NCBI RefSeq assembly: GCF_042887685.1
Contig: NZ_JBHVOS010000001.1
Location: 1-64,000, forward strand
DNA length: 64,000 bases
Origin: Oerskovia sp042887685
GTDB taxonomy: Bacteria; Actinomycetota; Actinomycetes; Actinomycetales; Cellulomonadaceae
Direction of reading: 5' to 3'
The translations under genes and the position numbers were made by a program. A model generated the notes under the pieces. It was not told the origin of the DNA. It saw nothing but the letters and a program-made list of their open reading frames with translations, and searched no databases. Below are positions 1 through 10,194 of this stretch, one piece after another; positions within the stretch are counted from its first letter, which is position 1; every line of letters starts with the position of its first letter.

Positions 1-37
1 GGTGACCTCACCCGGCCCACGCCGTCCGTCGTCCACA

Positions 38-74
38 CCGAGGGGCGCGCTCCACGCCGGAGCGCGCCCCTCGG
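38..74 (-). terminator. terminator after fumC
   Basis: Perfect 16-bp inverted repeat (38-53 with 59-74) and a 5-base loop, starting 16 bases past the fumC stop on the minus strand. There is no U-tract, which is common for actinobacterial hairpin terminators. Confidence 0.75.
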
Positions 75-89
75 CGCCTCAGCGCGTGG

Positions 90-1499
90 TCACGCCTGCG
101 GCGGGCGCGTCATCGACAGGACGTCGAGCGCCGTGTCGAGCTGCTCCTCGGTGACCTCGCCGCGCTCGACGAAGCCCAGGTCGATCACGGCCTCGCGGAC
201 CGTGAGGCCCTGCTTGACCGAGTGCTTGGCGACCTTGGCCGCCGCCTCGTAGCCGATCACGCGGTTGAGGGGCGTGACGATAGACGGCGAGGACTCCGCG
301 AGCGCGCGCGCACGCTCGACGTTGGCCGTGATGCCCACGACGGTCTTGTCGGCGAGGACGACCGACGCGTTCGAGAGCAGGCGGATCGACTCGAGCACGC
401 CGAGGGCGATGACCGGGATCTGCACGTTGAGCTCGAAGCTCCCCGAGGCCCCGGCCCACGCCACGGTCGCGTCGTTGCCGATCACGCGCGCGGCGATCAT
501 GAGCACGGCCTCGGGCACGACGGGATTGACCTTGCCCGGCATGATCGACGAACCGGGCTGCAGGTCGGGGATGAAGATCTCGCCCAGGCCCGTGTTGGGG
601 CCCGAGCCCATCCAGCGCAGGTCGTTGCAGATCTTCGTGATCGAGACCGCGATGGTGCGCAGCGCGCCCGAGAGCTCGACGAGCCCGTCGCGCGAGCTCT
701 GCGCCTCGAAGTGGTCGCGCGCCTCGGTCAGCGGCAGGCCCGTGTCCTCGACGAGCAGCGCGATGACGCGCTGCGGGAAGCCGGCCGGCGTGTTGATGCC
801 CGTGCCGACGGCCGTGCCACCCAGGGGGACCTCGGCCGCGCGGGGCAGCGCCGACTGCAGGCGCTCGATCCCGTAGCGCACGGCCGCGGCGTACCCGCCG
901 AACTCCTGGCCGAGAGTGACCGGGGTCGCATCCATGAGGTGCGTGCGGCCCGACTTCACGACCGTCGCGAACTCGGCCGACTTGGCCTCGAGCGCCTCCG
1001 CGAGGTGCGTCAGGGCGGGGACCAGGTCGTGCACGACGCCCGCGGTCGCGGCCAGGTGCACCGACGTCGGGAAGACGTCGTTCGAGGACTGCGACGCGTT
1101 GACGTGGTCGTTCGGGTGGACCTCACGGCCCAGCGAGCGCGTCGCGAGCGTCGCGAGGACCTCGTTGGTGTTCATGTTCGACGACGTGCCGGAGCCCGTC
1201 TGGAAGATGTCGATCGGGAAGTGGGCGTCGTGGACGCCCGAGGCGACCTCGTCGGCGGCGGCCACGATGGCGGCCGCGACGTCCTCGTCGAGCACCCCCA
1301 GCTCGGCGTTCGCGCGCGCGGCGGCCTTCTTGACGCGAGCGAGGGCCTCGATGTGGCTGCGCTCGAGAGGAGTGCCCGACAGCGGGAAGTTCTCCACGGC
1401 GCGCTGCGTCTGCGCGCGGTAGAGGGCGGCCGCGGGGACGCGGACCTCACCCATGGTGTCGTGCTCGATGCGGTAGTCGGAAGCTTCGGCAGAAGTCAT
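90..1499 (-). CDS. fumC: fumarate hydratase, class II
   Basis: Class II (iron-independent) fumarase, converting fumarate and water to L-malate in the cytosolic TCA cycle. The 469-residue product has the family's usual length and carries the aspartase/fumarase signature GSSIMPGKVNP, plus the TGSGTSSNMN and SSNDVFPT substrate-site segments. The open frame runs further upstream, but ATG at 1499 begins the conserved RIEHDTMGEV region, so the 64 residues before it are not counted. It lies 100 bases downstream of the carbonic anhydrase gene on the same strand and could share its transcript. Identification is secure. Confidence 0.96.
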   Translation of the reverse strand: MTSAEASDYRIEHDTMGEVRVPAAALYRAQTQRAVENFPLSGTPLERSHIEALARVKKAAARANAELGVLDEDVAAAIVAAADEVASGVHDAHFPIDIFQTGSGTSSNMNTNEVLATLATRSLGREVHPNDHVNASQSSNDVFPTSVHLAATAGVVHDLVPALTHLAEALEAKSAEFATVVKSGRTHLMDATPVTLGQEFGGYAAAVRYGIERLQSALPRAAEVPLGGTAVGTGINTPAGFPQRVIALLVEDTGLPLTEARDHFEAQSSRDGLVELSGALRTIAVSITKICNDLRWMGSGPNTGLGEIFIPDLQPGSSIMPGKVNPVVPEAVLMIAARVIGNDATVAWAGASGSFELNVQIPVIALGVLESIRLLSNASVVLADKTVVGITANVERARALAESSPSIVTPLNRVIGYEAAAKVAKHSVKQGLTVREAVIDLGFVERGEVTEEQLDTALDVLSMTRPPQA

Positions 1500-1599
1500 G
1501 GGCCTAATGGTGCCGCACCGGGACGGGTGTTCTCGAACCGGTCCGTGCCCGACCCGCGAGCCGCCGGGCAGGTCCTGCCCCGCAGGCGGGACCCGGGCC

Positions 1600-2277
1600 T
1601 CACACGTCCGGGGTGTCGCCGACCTCGCCCACGACCTCGACCAGCCGGGCGCGACCGTCCGCGAGCGTGTACTCGACGCCCACGATCGCAAGACGCCCCT
1701 CGGCGACCGCCTCGGCGAGCGCCGCGGAGTAGCCGTGCAGCATGTCGACGGTGTGGCGCACGTGCTCGCGCCGCAGCGTGTCCGGGTCGACGGCGGACAC
1801 GCCGCCCTTGCTGCTCGTGATGTTGACGATCGAGGGGATGACCCGGTCGACGACCGCGCGCACGAACCCGTCGGCCTGCTCGCCCGTCGCCAGCGTGTGG
1901 GCGGCCGCGGCGATCGCCCCGCAGCTGTCGTGACCGAGCACGACCACGAGCGGCGTGCCGAGGATGTTGACCCCGTACTCGATCGACCCGATCACCGTGG
2001 TGTCCAGGACGTGACCCGCGGTCCGCACGACGAAGACGTCGCCCAGCCCCTGGTCGAAGATGATCTCGGCCGCGACTCGCGAGTCCGCGCAACCGAAGAT
2101 CACGGTGTGGGGGTGCTGGGCCACGCTGACCTCGGCGCGACGCGCGGCACCCTGCGACGGGTGCTCCATCTCGTCCCGCACGAAGCGGCCGTTGCCGTCG
2201 CGGAGCTGGGCCCAGGCCTCTGCGGGCGTCATGGACGTGGTCTCGGGGGTGCTGCTCGTCGTCGTCACAACCTCCAT
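1600..2277 (-). CDS. beta-class carbonic anhydrase
   Basis: Zinc enzyme interconverting CO2 and bicarbonate, supplying bicarbonate to carboxylases. The 225-residue protein shows the beta-class ligand set: Cys63 and Asp65-Arg67 in CADSRV, then His116 and Cys119 in GHDSCG. The start is ATG 2277; a second ATG fifteen codons later (MTPAEAW) is a plausible alternative because the first fifteen residues are Thr/Ser-rich filler. It is cotranscribed ahead of fumC or separated from it by a short GGGCAGG/CCTGCCC palindrome at 1566-1580. Divergent from the lpqY operon. Confidence 0.93.
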   Translation of the reverse strand: MEVVTTTSSTPETTSMTPAEAWAQLRDGNGRFVRDEMEHPSQGAARRAEVSVAQHPHTVIFGCADSRVAAEIIFDQGLGDVFVVRTAGHVLDTTVIGSIEYGVNILGTPLVVVLGHDSCGAIAAAAHTLATGEQADGFVRAVVDRVIPSIVNITSSKGGVSAVDPDTLRREHVRHTVDMLHGYSAALAEAVAEGRLAIVGVEYTLADGRARLVEVVGEVGDTPDV

Positions 2278-2486
2278 GTTCGCTCACCGCGGGCCGTGCC
2301 GTGCACGGCGTTCACGATCTGACCAGACCCCTGGACACCGCGACGTGCGCACCCGGGTGAGCGGCGCCGTCGGGCGTGGTGGAAATGTCCCTCGCGTGGC
2401 GAGACGTCCCCGGAGCGGGTACCCCTAGAAGGAGGAACCAACCGAGAGCGGGCGCAGCGATGCGCCCGTTGGACGAAGGGGAGACC

Positions 2487-3782
2487 GTGCACCGACGCAC
2501 CCGGGCACTCGCCGCGGCGCTGGCCGTCGCGACGATCGTGCCGCTCGCCGCGTGCAGCACCGGGGAGGGCTCAGGCCCACCCGTGCTCACCTGGTACATC
2601 AACCCGGACAACGGGGGACAGGCCGCGATCGCGAAGTCCTGCAGCGACGCCTCGGGCGGCGCGTACAGCATCGAGACCTCGCTGCTGCCGCGCGACGCCG
2701 CGGCCCAGCGCGAACAGCTCGCGCGCCGCCTCGCGGCCAAGGACTCGTCGATCGACCTCATGAGCCTCGACCCGCCGTTCATCCCCGAGCTCGCCGAGGC
2801 GGGCTTCCTCGCGCCCGTGCCCGACGACGTCGCGGCCGCGACGACCCAGGACGTCGTGCAGGGCGCGATCGACGGCTCGACGTGGAAGGACGAGCTCGTC
2901 GCGATCCCGTTCTGGGCCAACACGCAGCTCCTGTGGTACCGCAAGTCCGTCGCCCAGGCCGCGGGGCTCGACCTGACGAAGCCCGTGACGTGGGACCAGA
3001 TCATGGCTGCCGCGAAGGACCAGGACAAGTACCTCGCGGTGCAGGGAGCCAAGGCCGAGTCGCTCACCGTGTGGATCAACGCGCTCGTCGAGTCCGCGGG
3101 CGGGCAGATCCTCGAGAACCCCGAGGCCCCGGCCGACGAGCTCACGCTCGGGCTGGAGACCGACGCCGGCCGCGCCGCCGCCCGCATCATCGGCGAGATC
3201 GGGAGCTCGGGCCTCGGCGGCCCGGGCCTGCCCAGCGAGGACGAGGCCGCGTCGCTGACCCTCTTCCAGGGGGACAAGGGCTCGTTCATGGTCAACTGGC
3301 CGTTCGTGTGGTCCTCGACCCTGAGCGGCGTCGACGCCGGGTCGCTCGACCAGTCGCTGCTCGACGACATCGGCTGGACGACGTACCCGCAGGTGGTCGA
3401 GGGGCAGGACACACGCCCGCCCTACGGCGGCATCAGCCTCGGGGTCGGGGCGTTCAGCAAGCACACCGACCTGTCCTACGAGGCCGCCCAGTGCATCGTG
3501 AGCGCCAAGAACCAGGCCTCGTACTTCGTGTCGGACGGCAACCCCGCGGCGAGCACCGCGGCCTACGACGACCCCGCCGTGCAGAAGGCCTACCCCATGT
3601 ACGACGTGATCCGGCAGTCGCTCGAGCAGGCCGCACCCCGGCCGCAGACACCGTTCTACAACGAGGTCTCCACGGGGCTCCAGCAGACCTGGTACCCGCC
3701 CGCGAGCGTGACCGAGGACGGCACGCCCGTGACGTCGACCGACTTCATCACCGCCGTCCTGCGAGGGGAGCGACTGCTGTGA
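2487..3782 (+). CDS. lpqY: LpqY-type trehalose-binding lipoprotein (ABC importer SBP)
   Basis: Extracellular solute-binding lipoprotein of a carbohydrate ABC importer. GTG 2487 is chosen because it follows GAAGGGGAG and gives a clean lipoprotein signal with lipobox LAAC and lipidated Cys23; the upstream ATG at 2460 would add nine charged residues in front. The mature 431-residue protein matches what I recall of mycobacterial LpqY in several blocks: LPRDAAAQREQLARRL, NTQLLWYR, a VNWPFV block and a C-terminal YPM..IRQ..E.A.RP.TP segment. This supports trehalose as substrate rather than maltose, but that is inference. First gene of lpqY-sugA-sugB-sugC. Confidence 0.85.
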   Translation: MHRRTRALAAALAVATIVPLAACSTGEGSGPPVLTWYINPDNGGQAAIAKSCSDASGGAYSIETSLLPRDAAAQREQLARRLAAKDSSIDLMSLDPPFIPELAEAGFLAPVPDDVAAATTQDVVQGAIDGSTWKDELVAIPFWANTQLLWYRKSVAQAAGLDLTKPVTWDQIMAAAKDQDKYLAVQGAKAESLTVWINALVESAGGQILENPEAPADELTLGLETDAGRAAARIIGEIGSSGLGGPGLPSEDEAASLTLFQGDKGSFMVNWPFVWSSTLSGVDAGSLDQSLLDDIGWTTYPQVVEGQDTRPPYGGISLGVGAFSKHTDLSYEAAQCIVSAKNQASYFVSDGNPAASTAAYDDPAVQKAYPMYDVIRQSLEQAAPRPQTPFYNEVSTGLQQTWYPPASVTEDGTPVTSTDFITAVLRGERLL

Positions 3783-4765
3783 GCACCGACACCCGGGGCG
3801 CGCACCGCGCCCAGCCCGAACCGGACCCCGCCGGCCTGGCCCCCGACACGAAGGCCAAGGCCGCGCGCAGCGACCGGGCCCGGGCCGAGGCCCGCCTCGG
3901 CTGGTACCTCGCGGGCCCCGCGTTCGTCGTCATGCTGGCCGTGACGCTCTACCCGATCCTCCAGGCCGTCTACGACTCGCTGTTCAACTACAAGCTCACG
4001 GCCCCCGACGACCGCTCGTTCGTGGGCCTCGGCAACTACGTCGTGATCCTCACCGACCCCGTCTGGTGGCGCGACTTCGCGGTGACGTTCTTCATCATGG
4101 TCGTGTCCGTGGTCGTCGAGCTCGTCCTGGGCTTCGCGCTCGCGCTCGTCATGCACCGCGCGATCAGGCGCCTGCGCGGGCTCCTGCGCACCGCGATCCT
4201 CGTGCCCTACGGCATCATCACGGTGGTCTCGGCGTTCGCGTGGTTCTACGCGTTCGACATCACGTCCGGCTACGTCAACAGCTGGTTCGACTGGGTGCCC
4301 GGGATCGGGCCGGACCTCAACTGGTTCGCGCACCAGGGCACGAGCCTGTTCGTCATCATCGCGTCCGAGGTGTGGAAGACCACGCCGTTCATCTCGCTCC
4401 TGCTGCTCGCGGGCCTCGCCCAGGTCCCGGGCGAGCTCGAGGAGGCCGCGAAGGTCGACGGCGCCACCGCCTGGCAGCGCTTCTCGCGCGTCATCGTGCC
4501 CAACATGAAGGCCGCGATCATGGTTGCCGTCCTGTTCCGCGCGCTCGACGCGTTCCGCATCTTCGACAACGTCTTCATCATGACCAACGGCGCGAACAAC
4601 ACGGAGGTGCTGTCCTTGCTGGCCTACCGGACCTCGATCGGTCAGCTCCAGATCGGCATGGGCTCGGCCATCTCGGTCCTGCTGTTCCTGTGCGTGATCG
4701 GGATCTGCTTCGTCGCGATCAAGCTGTTCAAGGTGGATCTGGCCGGCGCGAGAGGGGAGCGATGA
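3779..4765 (+). CDS. sugA: ABC sugar transporter permease SugA-like
   Basis: First inner-membrane permease of the trehalose-type importer, 328 residues. It has a hydrophilic N-terminus, then six predicted membrane helices, and the cytoplasmic EAA loop (EEAAKVDGATAWQRF) that docks on the ATPase. The GTG start overlaps the lpqY stop by four bases (GTGA), indicating translational coupling. MalF/UgpA family; the assignment to SugA rests on position behind an LpqY-like protein. Confidence 0.85.
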   Translation: MSTDTRGAHRAQPEPDPAGLAPDTKAKAARSDRARAEARLGWYLAGPAFVVMLAVTLYPILQAVYDSLFNYKLTAPDDRSFVGLGNYVVILTDPVWWRDFAVTFFIMVVSVVVELVLGFALALVMHRAIRRLRGLLRTAILVPYGIITVVSAFAWFYAFDITSGYVNSWFDWVPGIGPDLNWFAHQGTSLFVIIASEVWKTTPFISLLLLAGLAQVPGELEEAAKVDGATAWQRFSRVIVPNMKAAIMVAVLFRALDAFRIFDNVFIMTNGANNTEVLSLLAYRTSIGQLQIGMGSAISVLLFLCVIGICFVAIKLFKVDLAGARGER

Positions 4766-5616
4766 TGGGTAGCGTCCTGAGCACCCGGGCCCGCGTGTGG
4801 TGGGCCGTCATCACGGTCGTCGTCCTCGTGGGGGCGCTGTTCCCGGTCGTCTCGATCCTCATGACGAGCTTCAAGGGACCGAGCGACCTCAACTCCGGCA
4901 CGTTCCTGCCGCCGCAGTGGAGCACCGACAACTACGAGCAGATCCTGTCCTCGGGCGGGTCGGCGCAGGAGCTGTTCCTGTCGGCGCTGCGCAACTCGGT
5001 CGGCATCTCGCTCATCGCGACAGCCATCGCGGTCGTCCTCGCGACGCTCGCCGCGTACGCGATCGCTCGCCTGAACTTCCCCGGCAAGCGCCTGATCCTC
5101 ACGACCGCGCTGGGCGTCTCGATCTTCCCCGTGGTCTCGATCGTCACGCCGCTGTTCAACCTGTGGCGCAACATCGGGCTCTACGACACGTGGCTCGGCC
5201 TGATCATCCCGTACCTGTCGCTCACCCTCCCGATCTCCATCTGGACCCTCGCCGCGTTCTTCCGGCAGATCCCGTGGGAGCTCGAGCAGGCCGCGCAGGT
5301 CGACGGCGCCACGCCCTGGCAGGCGTTCCGCAAGGTGATCGTGCCGCTCGCCGCACCCGGCGTCTTCACGACGGCGCTCATCGCGTTCTTCATCGCGTGG
5401 AACGACTTCGTGTACGGCATCTCGCTCACGTCCACGAGCGCGGCACGGCCCGTGCCGGCGGCCCTCGCGTTCTTCACGGGCGCGTCGTACTTCGAGGAGC
5501 CCACGGGCGCGATCTCGGCCGCAGCGGTCGTCGTGACGATCCCCGTCGTGATCCTCGTGGTGCTGTTCCAGCGCCAGATCGTCTCGGGCCTCACGCAGGG
5601 GGCGGTCAAGGGATGA
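4762..5616 (+). CDS. sugB: ABC sugar transporter permease SugB-like
   Basis: Second permease (MalG/UgpE family), 284 residues with six predicted helices and an EAA loop (EQAAQVDGATPWQAF). Its ATG overlaps the sugA stop (ATGA), with a second in-frame ATG immediately after it; AGAGGGGAGCG just upstream serves as ribosome site. It pairs with SugA to form the membrane channel. After its stop there are 178 bases containing a repeat core before sugC, which is longer than the other junctions in this operon. Confidence 0.85.
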   Translation: MMGSVLSTRARVWWAVITVVVLVGALFPVVSILMTSFKGPSDLNSGTFLPPQWSTDNYEQILSSGGSAQELFLSALRNSVGISLIATAIAVVLATLAAYAIARLNFPGKRLILTTALGVSIFPVVSIVTPLFNLWRNIGLYDTWLGLIIPYLSLTLPISIWTLAAFFRQIPWELEQAAQVDGATPWQAFRKVIVPLAAPGVFTTALIAFFIAWNDFVYGISLTSTSAARPVPAALAFFTGASYFEEPTGAISAAAVVVTIPVVILVVLFQRQIVSGLTQGAVKG

Positions 5617-5628
5617 GCACCACGACCT

Positions 5629-5649
5629 GCCCGACGGCGCCGCCCGCCC
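5629..5649 (+). repeat. intergenic GC-rich repeat core, copy 1
   Basis: Contains the core GCCCGACGGCGCC followed by GCCCGCCC. The same 21-base sequence recurs exactly at 17093-17113 and 61031-61051. A degenerate opposite arm follows around 5680-5705. It sits between sugB and sugC. Confidence 0.7.
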
Positions 5650-5794
5650 ACCGCTGCCACGTCACCCCCCGCGTGGCGTGCCCCGCCCGGGTGCGGCGGC
5701 ACGTCGGGGTGCGCGACGTCGTCGGGCACCCTCGGGCGACCCCGTCACGCCCCCGCACCCTTCGCCGCCCGTCCACCGACCGAGGAGAGAGCTG

Positions 5795-7063
<1,269 letters not shown>

Positions 7064-7088
7064 CCACCGACGGGGCCGATCGTCCTGG

Positions 7089-7355
7089 TCAGTCGTCCTC
7101 GGTGGGGGCGTCCTGCGGGGTGGCCTGCGTGCCCGACGCGTCCGCCGCCCGGGCCGACGCGAGGCGCTCGCGCGCGCCGTCGAGCCACTGCTGGCAACGG
7201 GCCGCGAGGGCCTCACCGCGCTCCCACAGGGCGAGCGAGGCCTCGAGCGGCTCGCCGCCGGCCTCGAGCCGCGACACGACCTGGACCAGCTCGTCACGCG
7301 CCTGCTCGTAGGTGAGCGTCGCGACGTCGGCGGGGGGCGGGGTGGTGCTGCTCAT
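7089..7355 (-). CDS. xseB: exodeoxyribonuclease VII small subunit
   Basis: 88-residue XseB, which assembles on XseA to make the single-strand-specific exonuclease VII. The family pattern LTYEQARDELVQVVSRLE and SLALWERGEAL is clear, and the acidic Thr/Pro-rich tail is typical of actinobacterial versions. It lies 85 bases downstream of xseA on the same strand; the gap contains GGGGTCT direct repeats. Convergent with sugC, whose stop is only 25 bases away. Confidence 0.93.
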   Translation of the reverse strand: MSSTTPPPADVATLTYEQARDELVQVVSRLEAGGEPLEASLALWERGEALAARCQQWLDGARERLASARAADASGTQATPQDAPTEDD

Positions 7356-7440
7356 GATGGAGGGCCTTCCTGGGCTGGGGTCTGGGGTCTGGGTCGTCGG
7401 AGGGAGGGGGCGGGGCTCGGGCTGGTCCTGGCGCGTCGCG

Positions 7441-8745
7441 TCAGCGCACGGTCGCGTCGATCGCGCCGTTCGCGAGACGCACGTGCAGGGCGTCGCCCGG
7501 GCTCACGTCGTCGGGGGAGCGGACGATCCCGCCGTCGGGCCCGTGCACGACGGCGTAGCCCCGCTCGAGCGTCGACGCGGGGGACAGGGCGCGCACCTGG
7601 GCGGCCAACCGGTCGACCTCGCCGTGCGCACGCAGCAGGATCGCGTCGAGCGACCGCCGGGCCCGGTCGCGGGCCGCGAGCACCTGCTGCTCGCGCGTGG
7701 AGATCATGGTCTCCGGGGCCGCGAGCACCGGACGCGAGCGCGCGCTGTCGAGGCGGGACTGCTCGCGCTGGAGCTGGTGCGTGATCGCGGCCCGGATGCG
7801 GGACCTGGCCTGCAGCACGCGCGCACGCTCCTCACCCACGTCGGGCACGATGCGCTTGGCGGCGTCCGTCGGGGTCGAGGCGCGGTAGTCGGCGACCAGG
7901 TCGAGGAGCGGGGTGTCGGTCTCGTGACCGATCGCACTCACCAGAGGTGTGCGGCACGCGGCCGCCGCCCGGACGAGCGTCTCGTTGCTGAAGGGCAGGA
8001 GGTCCTCGACCGCGCCTCCACCGCGCGCGACCACGATCACGTCGACGTCGGGGCGCGCGTCGAGCTCGGCGATCGCGGCACTGACCTGCGAGACCGCGCT
8101 CGCGCCCTGCACCGCGACCTCGCGGATCTCGAACCGCACCTGCGGCCAGCGCGCACGGGCGTTGACCACGACGTCGTGCTCGGCCTTCGACTCGCGCCCG
8201 CACACGAGCCCGACGACCGCGGGCAGGAACGGGAGAGGGACCTTGCGGTCGGCGTCGAACAGGCCCTCGGCCGCCAGGATGCGCTTGAGGTGCTCGATCC
8301 GGGCCAGGAGCTCACCGATCCCCACCGTGCGGACCTCGCTCGCCTGGAGCTGGAACGACCCGCGCTTGGGCCAGAACACCGGCTTGGCATGGACGACGAC
8401 GTGCGCCCCCTCCGAGAGGGGAGTGCTCGCGGACTCGAAGACCTTGGCGAGCGCGGCGACCGGGAGCGACATGTCGGCGTCGGTGTCGCGGAGCGTGAGG
8501 AAGGCCATCGAGGCGCCGGGCCGACGGTTGAGCTGCACGACCTGCCCCTCGACCCAGACCGGGGACATCCTGTCGATGTACGCCGTGATCTTGCTCGACA
8601 GGAGCCGCACCGGCCAGGGGTGCTCGGCGCTCGTGTCGAGGGCCCGGACGGGGAGGGGGGTCGGCTGTGCGGGTGCGGCCGGTGATGCGGCTGGCGAGCT
8701 GGGGGAGCCGGGAGAGGCAGCGGGGTCGGCGGGTCGGTCGGTCAC
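7441..8745 (-). CDS. xseA: exodeoxyribonuclease VII large subunit
   Basis: Catalytic subunit of exonuclease VII, 434 residues. An N-terminal OB-fold segment (VWVEGQVVQLNRR) is followed by the nuclease core containing GLVCGRESKAEHDVV, VARGGGAVEDLLPF and SAIGHETDTPLLD, then a helical C-terminus. The first 35 residues are Ala/Pro/Ser-rich and poorly conserved, so the true start could be internal to the GTG at 8745. The gene is transcribed away from the 22-bp repeat array that begins 33 bases upstream of it. Confidence 0.93.
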   Translation of the reverse strand: MTDRPADPAASPGSPSSPAASPAAPAQPTPLPVRALDTSAEHPWPVRLLSSKITAYIDRMSPVWVEGQVVQLNRRPGASMAFLTLRDTDADMSLPVAALAKVFESASTPLSEGAHVVVHAKPVFWPKRGSFQLQASEVRTVGIGELLARIEHLKRILAAEGLFDADRKVPLPFLPAVVGLVCGRESKAEHDVVVNARARWPQVRFEIREVAVQGASAVSQVSAAIAELDARPDVDVIVVARGGGAVEDLLPFSNETLVRAAAACRTPLVSAIGHETDTPLLDLVADYRASTPTDAAKRIVPDVGEERARVLQARSRIRAAITHQLQREQSRLDSARSRPVLAAPETMISTREQQVLAARDRARRSLDAILLRAHGEVDRLAAQVRALSPASTLERGYAVVHGPDGGIVRSPDDVSPGDALHVRLANGAIDATVR

Positions 8746-8777
8746 GGGGTCAAGCCTGCCTCATGGGTGTGACAGGC

Positions 8778-8922
8778 GCCGAGGGCGACGGGCCTGCCCG
8801 CCGACGGTGACGTGCTGATGCGCCGAGGGCGACGTGCTGATGGGCCGAGGGTGACGTGCTGATGCGCCGAGGGTGACGGCCACGCCCGCCGAGGGCGACG
8901 TGCTGACGTGCCCAGGGTGACG
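8778..8922 (+). repeat. 22-bp tandem repeat array, forward half (7 units)
   Basis: Core GCCGAGGGYGACG (13 bases) begins at 8778, 8800, 8822, 8844, 8866, 8888 and 8910, an exact 22-base step. The nine-base spacers are related (commonly TGCTGATGC). The array lies between the divergent xseA and ispH genes. It is not in frame with anything: 22 is not a multiple of three, so apparent Ser/Pro/Arg reading frames through it are artefacts. Confidence 0.92.
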
Positions 8923-8926
8923 GTCC

Positions 8927-9049
8927 CGTCACCTTCGGCCACCAGGTCGGTCACCGTCGGCGGCCCGCCGCGTCACCCTCGGCCGGCGCGCACGGCACCG
9001 TCAGCGCGGCGGTACGTCACCCTCGACCAGGTGGCACGCCACCCTCGGC
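8927..9049 (-). repeat. 22-bp tandem repeat array, inverted half (6 units)
   Basis: The same core in reverse orientation (CGTCACCCTCGGC on the plus strand) begins at 8927, 8949, 8971, 8993, 9015 and 9037, again with an exact 22-base step. The unit at 8993 is degenerate (three mismatches). Together with the forward half it makes a large inverted arrangement centred near 8925, ending about 100 bases before the ispH promoter. Confidence 0.9.
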
Positions 9050-9149
9050 AGGCACCGGCCCCGTGAGGATCCTGTGGAGTTGCTGCCAGGACATGGCCCG
9101 GACCGCTCCCGGACCCACCCGCCGGGCCCGCCGTCGAAAGCCCGTCGCC

Positions 9150-9155
9150 TAGACT
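9150..9155 (+). promoter_or_regulatory. -10 hexamer TAGACT, leaderless ispH promoter
   Basis: TAGACT ends six bases before the ispH GTG, so transcription should begin at or next to the start codon. No Shine-Dalgarno sequence is visible, consistent with leaderless translation. Confidence 0.6.
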
Positions 9156-9161
9156 CGTGAC

Positions 9162-10181
9162 GTGACTTCCCCGACTGGTAAGCGTGTCCTCCTCGCCGCC
9201 CCCCGCGGCTACTGCGCGGGCGTCGACCGTGCCGTGATCGCGGTCGAGAAGGCGCTCGAGCACTACGGTGCCCCCGTGTACGTCCGCAAGGAGATCGTGC
9301 ACAACAAGTACGTCGTCGAGTCGCTGAGCGACAAGGGCGCGGTCTTCGTCGACGAGACCGACGAGGTGCCCGAAGGTGCCCGCGTCGTCTTCTCGGCGCA
9401 CGGCGTCTCGCCCGCGGTCCACGAGGCGGCCGCCCAGCGCAACCTCCAGACCATCGACGCGACGTGCCCCCTGGTCACCAAGGTGCACAAGGAGGCCGTG
9501 CGCTTCGCTGCGGACGACTACGACATCCTGCTGATCGGCCACGAGGGCCACGAGGAGGTCGAGGGGACCGCGGGCGAGGCGCCGGACCACGTCCAGATCG
9601 TCAACTCGCCCGACGACGCCGCGAACGTCACGGTCCGCGACCCCGAGAAGGTCGTGTGGATCTCGCAGACGACGCTGTCGGTCGACGAGACAATGGAGAC
9701 GGTCGACCGCCTGCGCGAGCGTTTCCCGACGCTGCAGAACCCGCCGTCGGACGACATCTGCTACGCGACGCAGAACCGCCAGGTCGCGGTGAAGAAGCTC
9801 GCGCCCGAGTGCGAGCTCGTGATCGTGGTCGGTTCGGCGAACTCGTCGAACTCGGTGCGTCTCGTCGAGGTCGCCCTGAACGCCGGTGCGGATGCCTCGT
9901 ACCGCATCGACCGCGCGCAGGAGATGGACGAGTCGTGGCTCGAGGGCGTGACGACGGTCGGCGTGACCTCGGGCGCCTCGGTCCCGGAGATCCTCGTCAA
10001 CGACGTGCTCGCGTACCTGGCCGAGCGCGGCTACGGCGACGTCCAGGAGGTGCGGACCGCGACCGAGGACCTGATGTTCTCGCTCCCCAAGGAGCTGCGC
10101 GCCGACCTCAAGGCCGCGGGCAACGCACCCGCGCGCCCGCGCCGGGAGAACCGCACCTCGCTCTCGGTCGAGCCCGTCTGA
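9162..10181 (+). CDS. ispH: 4-hydroxy-3-methylbut-2-enyl diphosphate reductase (IspH/LytB)
   Basis: Last enzyme of the MEP isoprenoid pathway, an iron-sulfur protein reducing HMBPP to IPP and DMAPP. In the 339-residue protein the three cluster cysteines are at 18, 102 and 200, and the catalytic HEGHEE segment follows at about 137. The GTG start fits the LLAAPRGYCAGVDRA N-terminus of the family and the leaderless promoter. A perfect hairpin terminator follows 14 bases after the stop. The gene is bracketed by arrays of one 22-bp repeat upstream and downstream. Confidence 0.96.
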   Translation: MTSPTGKRVLLAAPRGYCAGVDRAVIAVEKALEHYGAPVYVRKEIVHNKYVVESLSDKGAVFVDETDEVPEGARVVFSAHGVSPAVHEAAAQRNLQTIDATCPLVTKVHKEAVRFAADDYDILLIGHEGHEEVEGTAGEAPDHVQIVNSPDDAANVTVRDPEKVVWISQTTLSVDETMETVDRLRERFPTLQNPPSDDICYATQNRQVAVKKLAPECELVIVVGSANSSNSVRLVEVALNAGADASYRIDRAQEMDESWLEGVTTVGVTSGASVPEILVNDVLAYLAERGYGDVQEVRTATEDLMFSLPKELRADLKAAGNAPARPRRENRTSLSVEPV

Positions 10182-10194
10182 GCCGTCGTACGTC

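Noticed and set aside
8742..8954. Small minus-strand reading frame through the repeat array
   Set aside because: Its Ser/Pro/Arg-rich 22-residue periodicity is just three DNA repeat units (66 bases); several frames are equally open.
8778..9049. CRISPR array
   Set aside because: Units repeat every 22 bases with related 9-base spacers, half of them inverted. There are no unique spacers of about 30 bases and no cas genes in the window.
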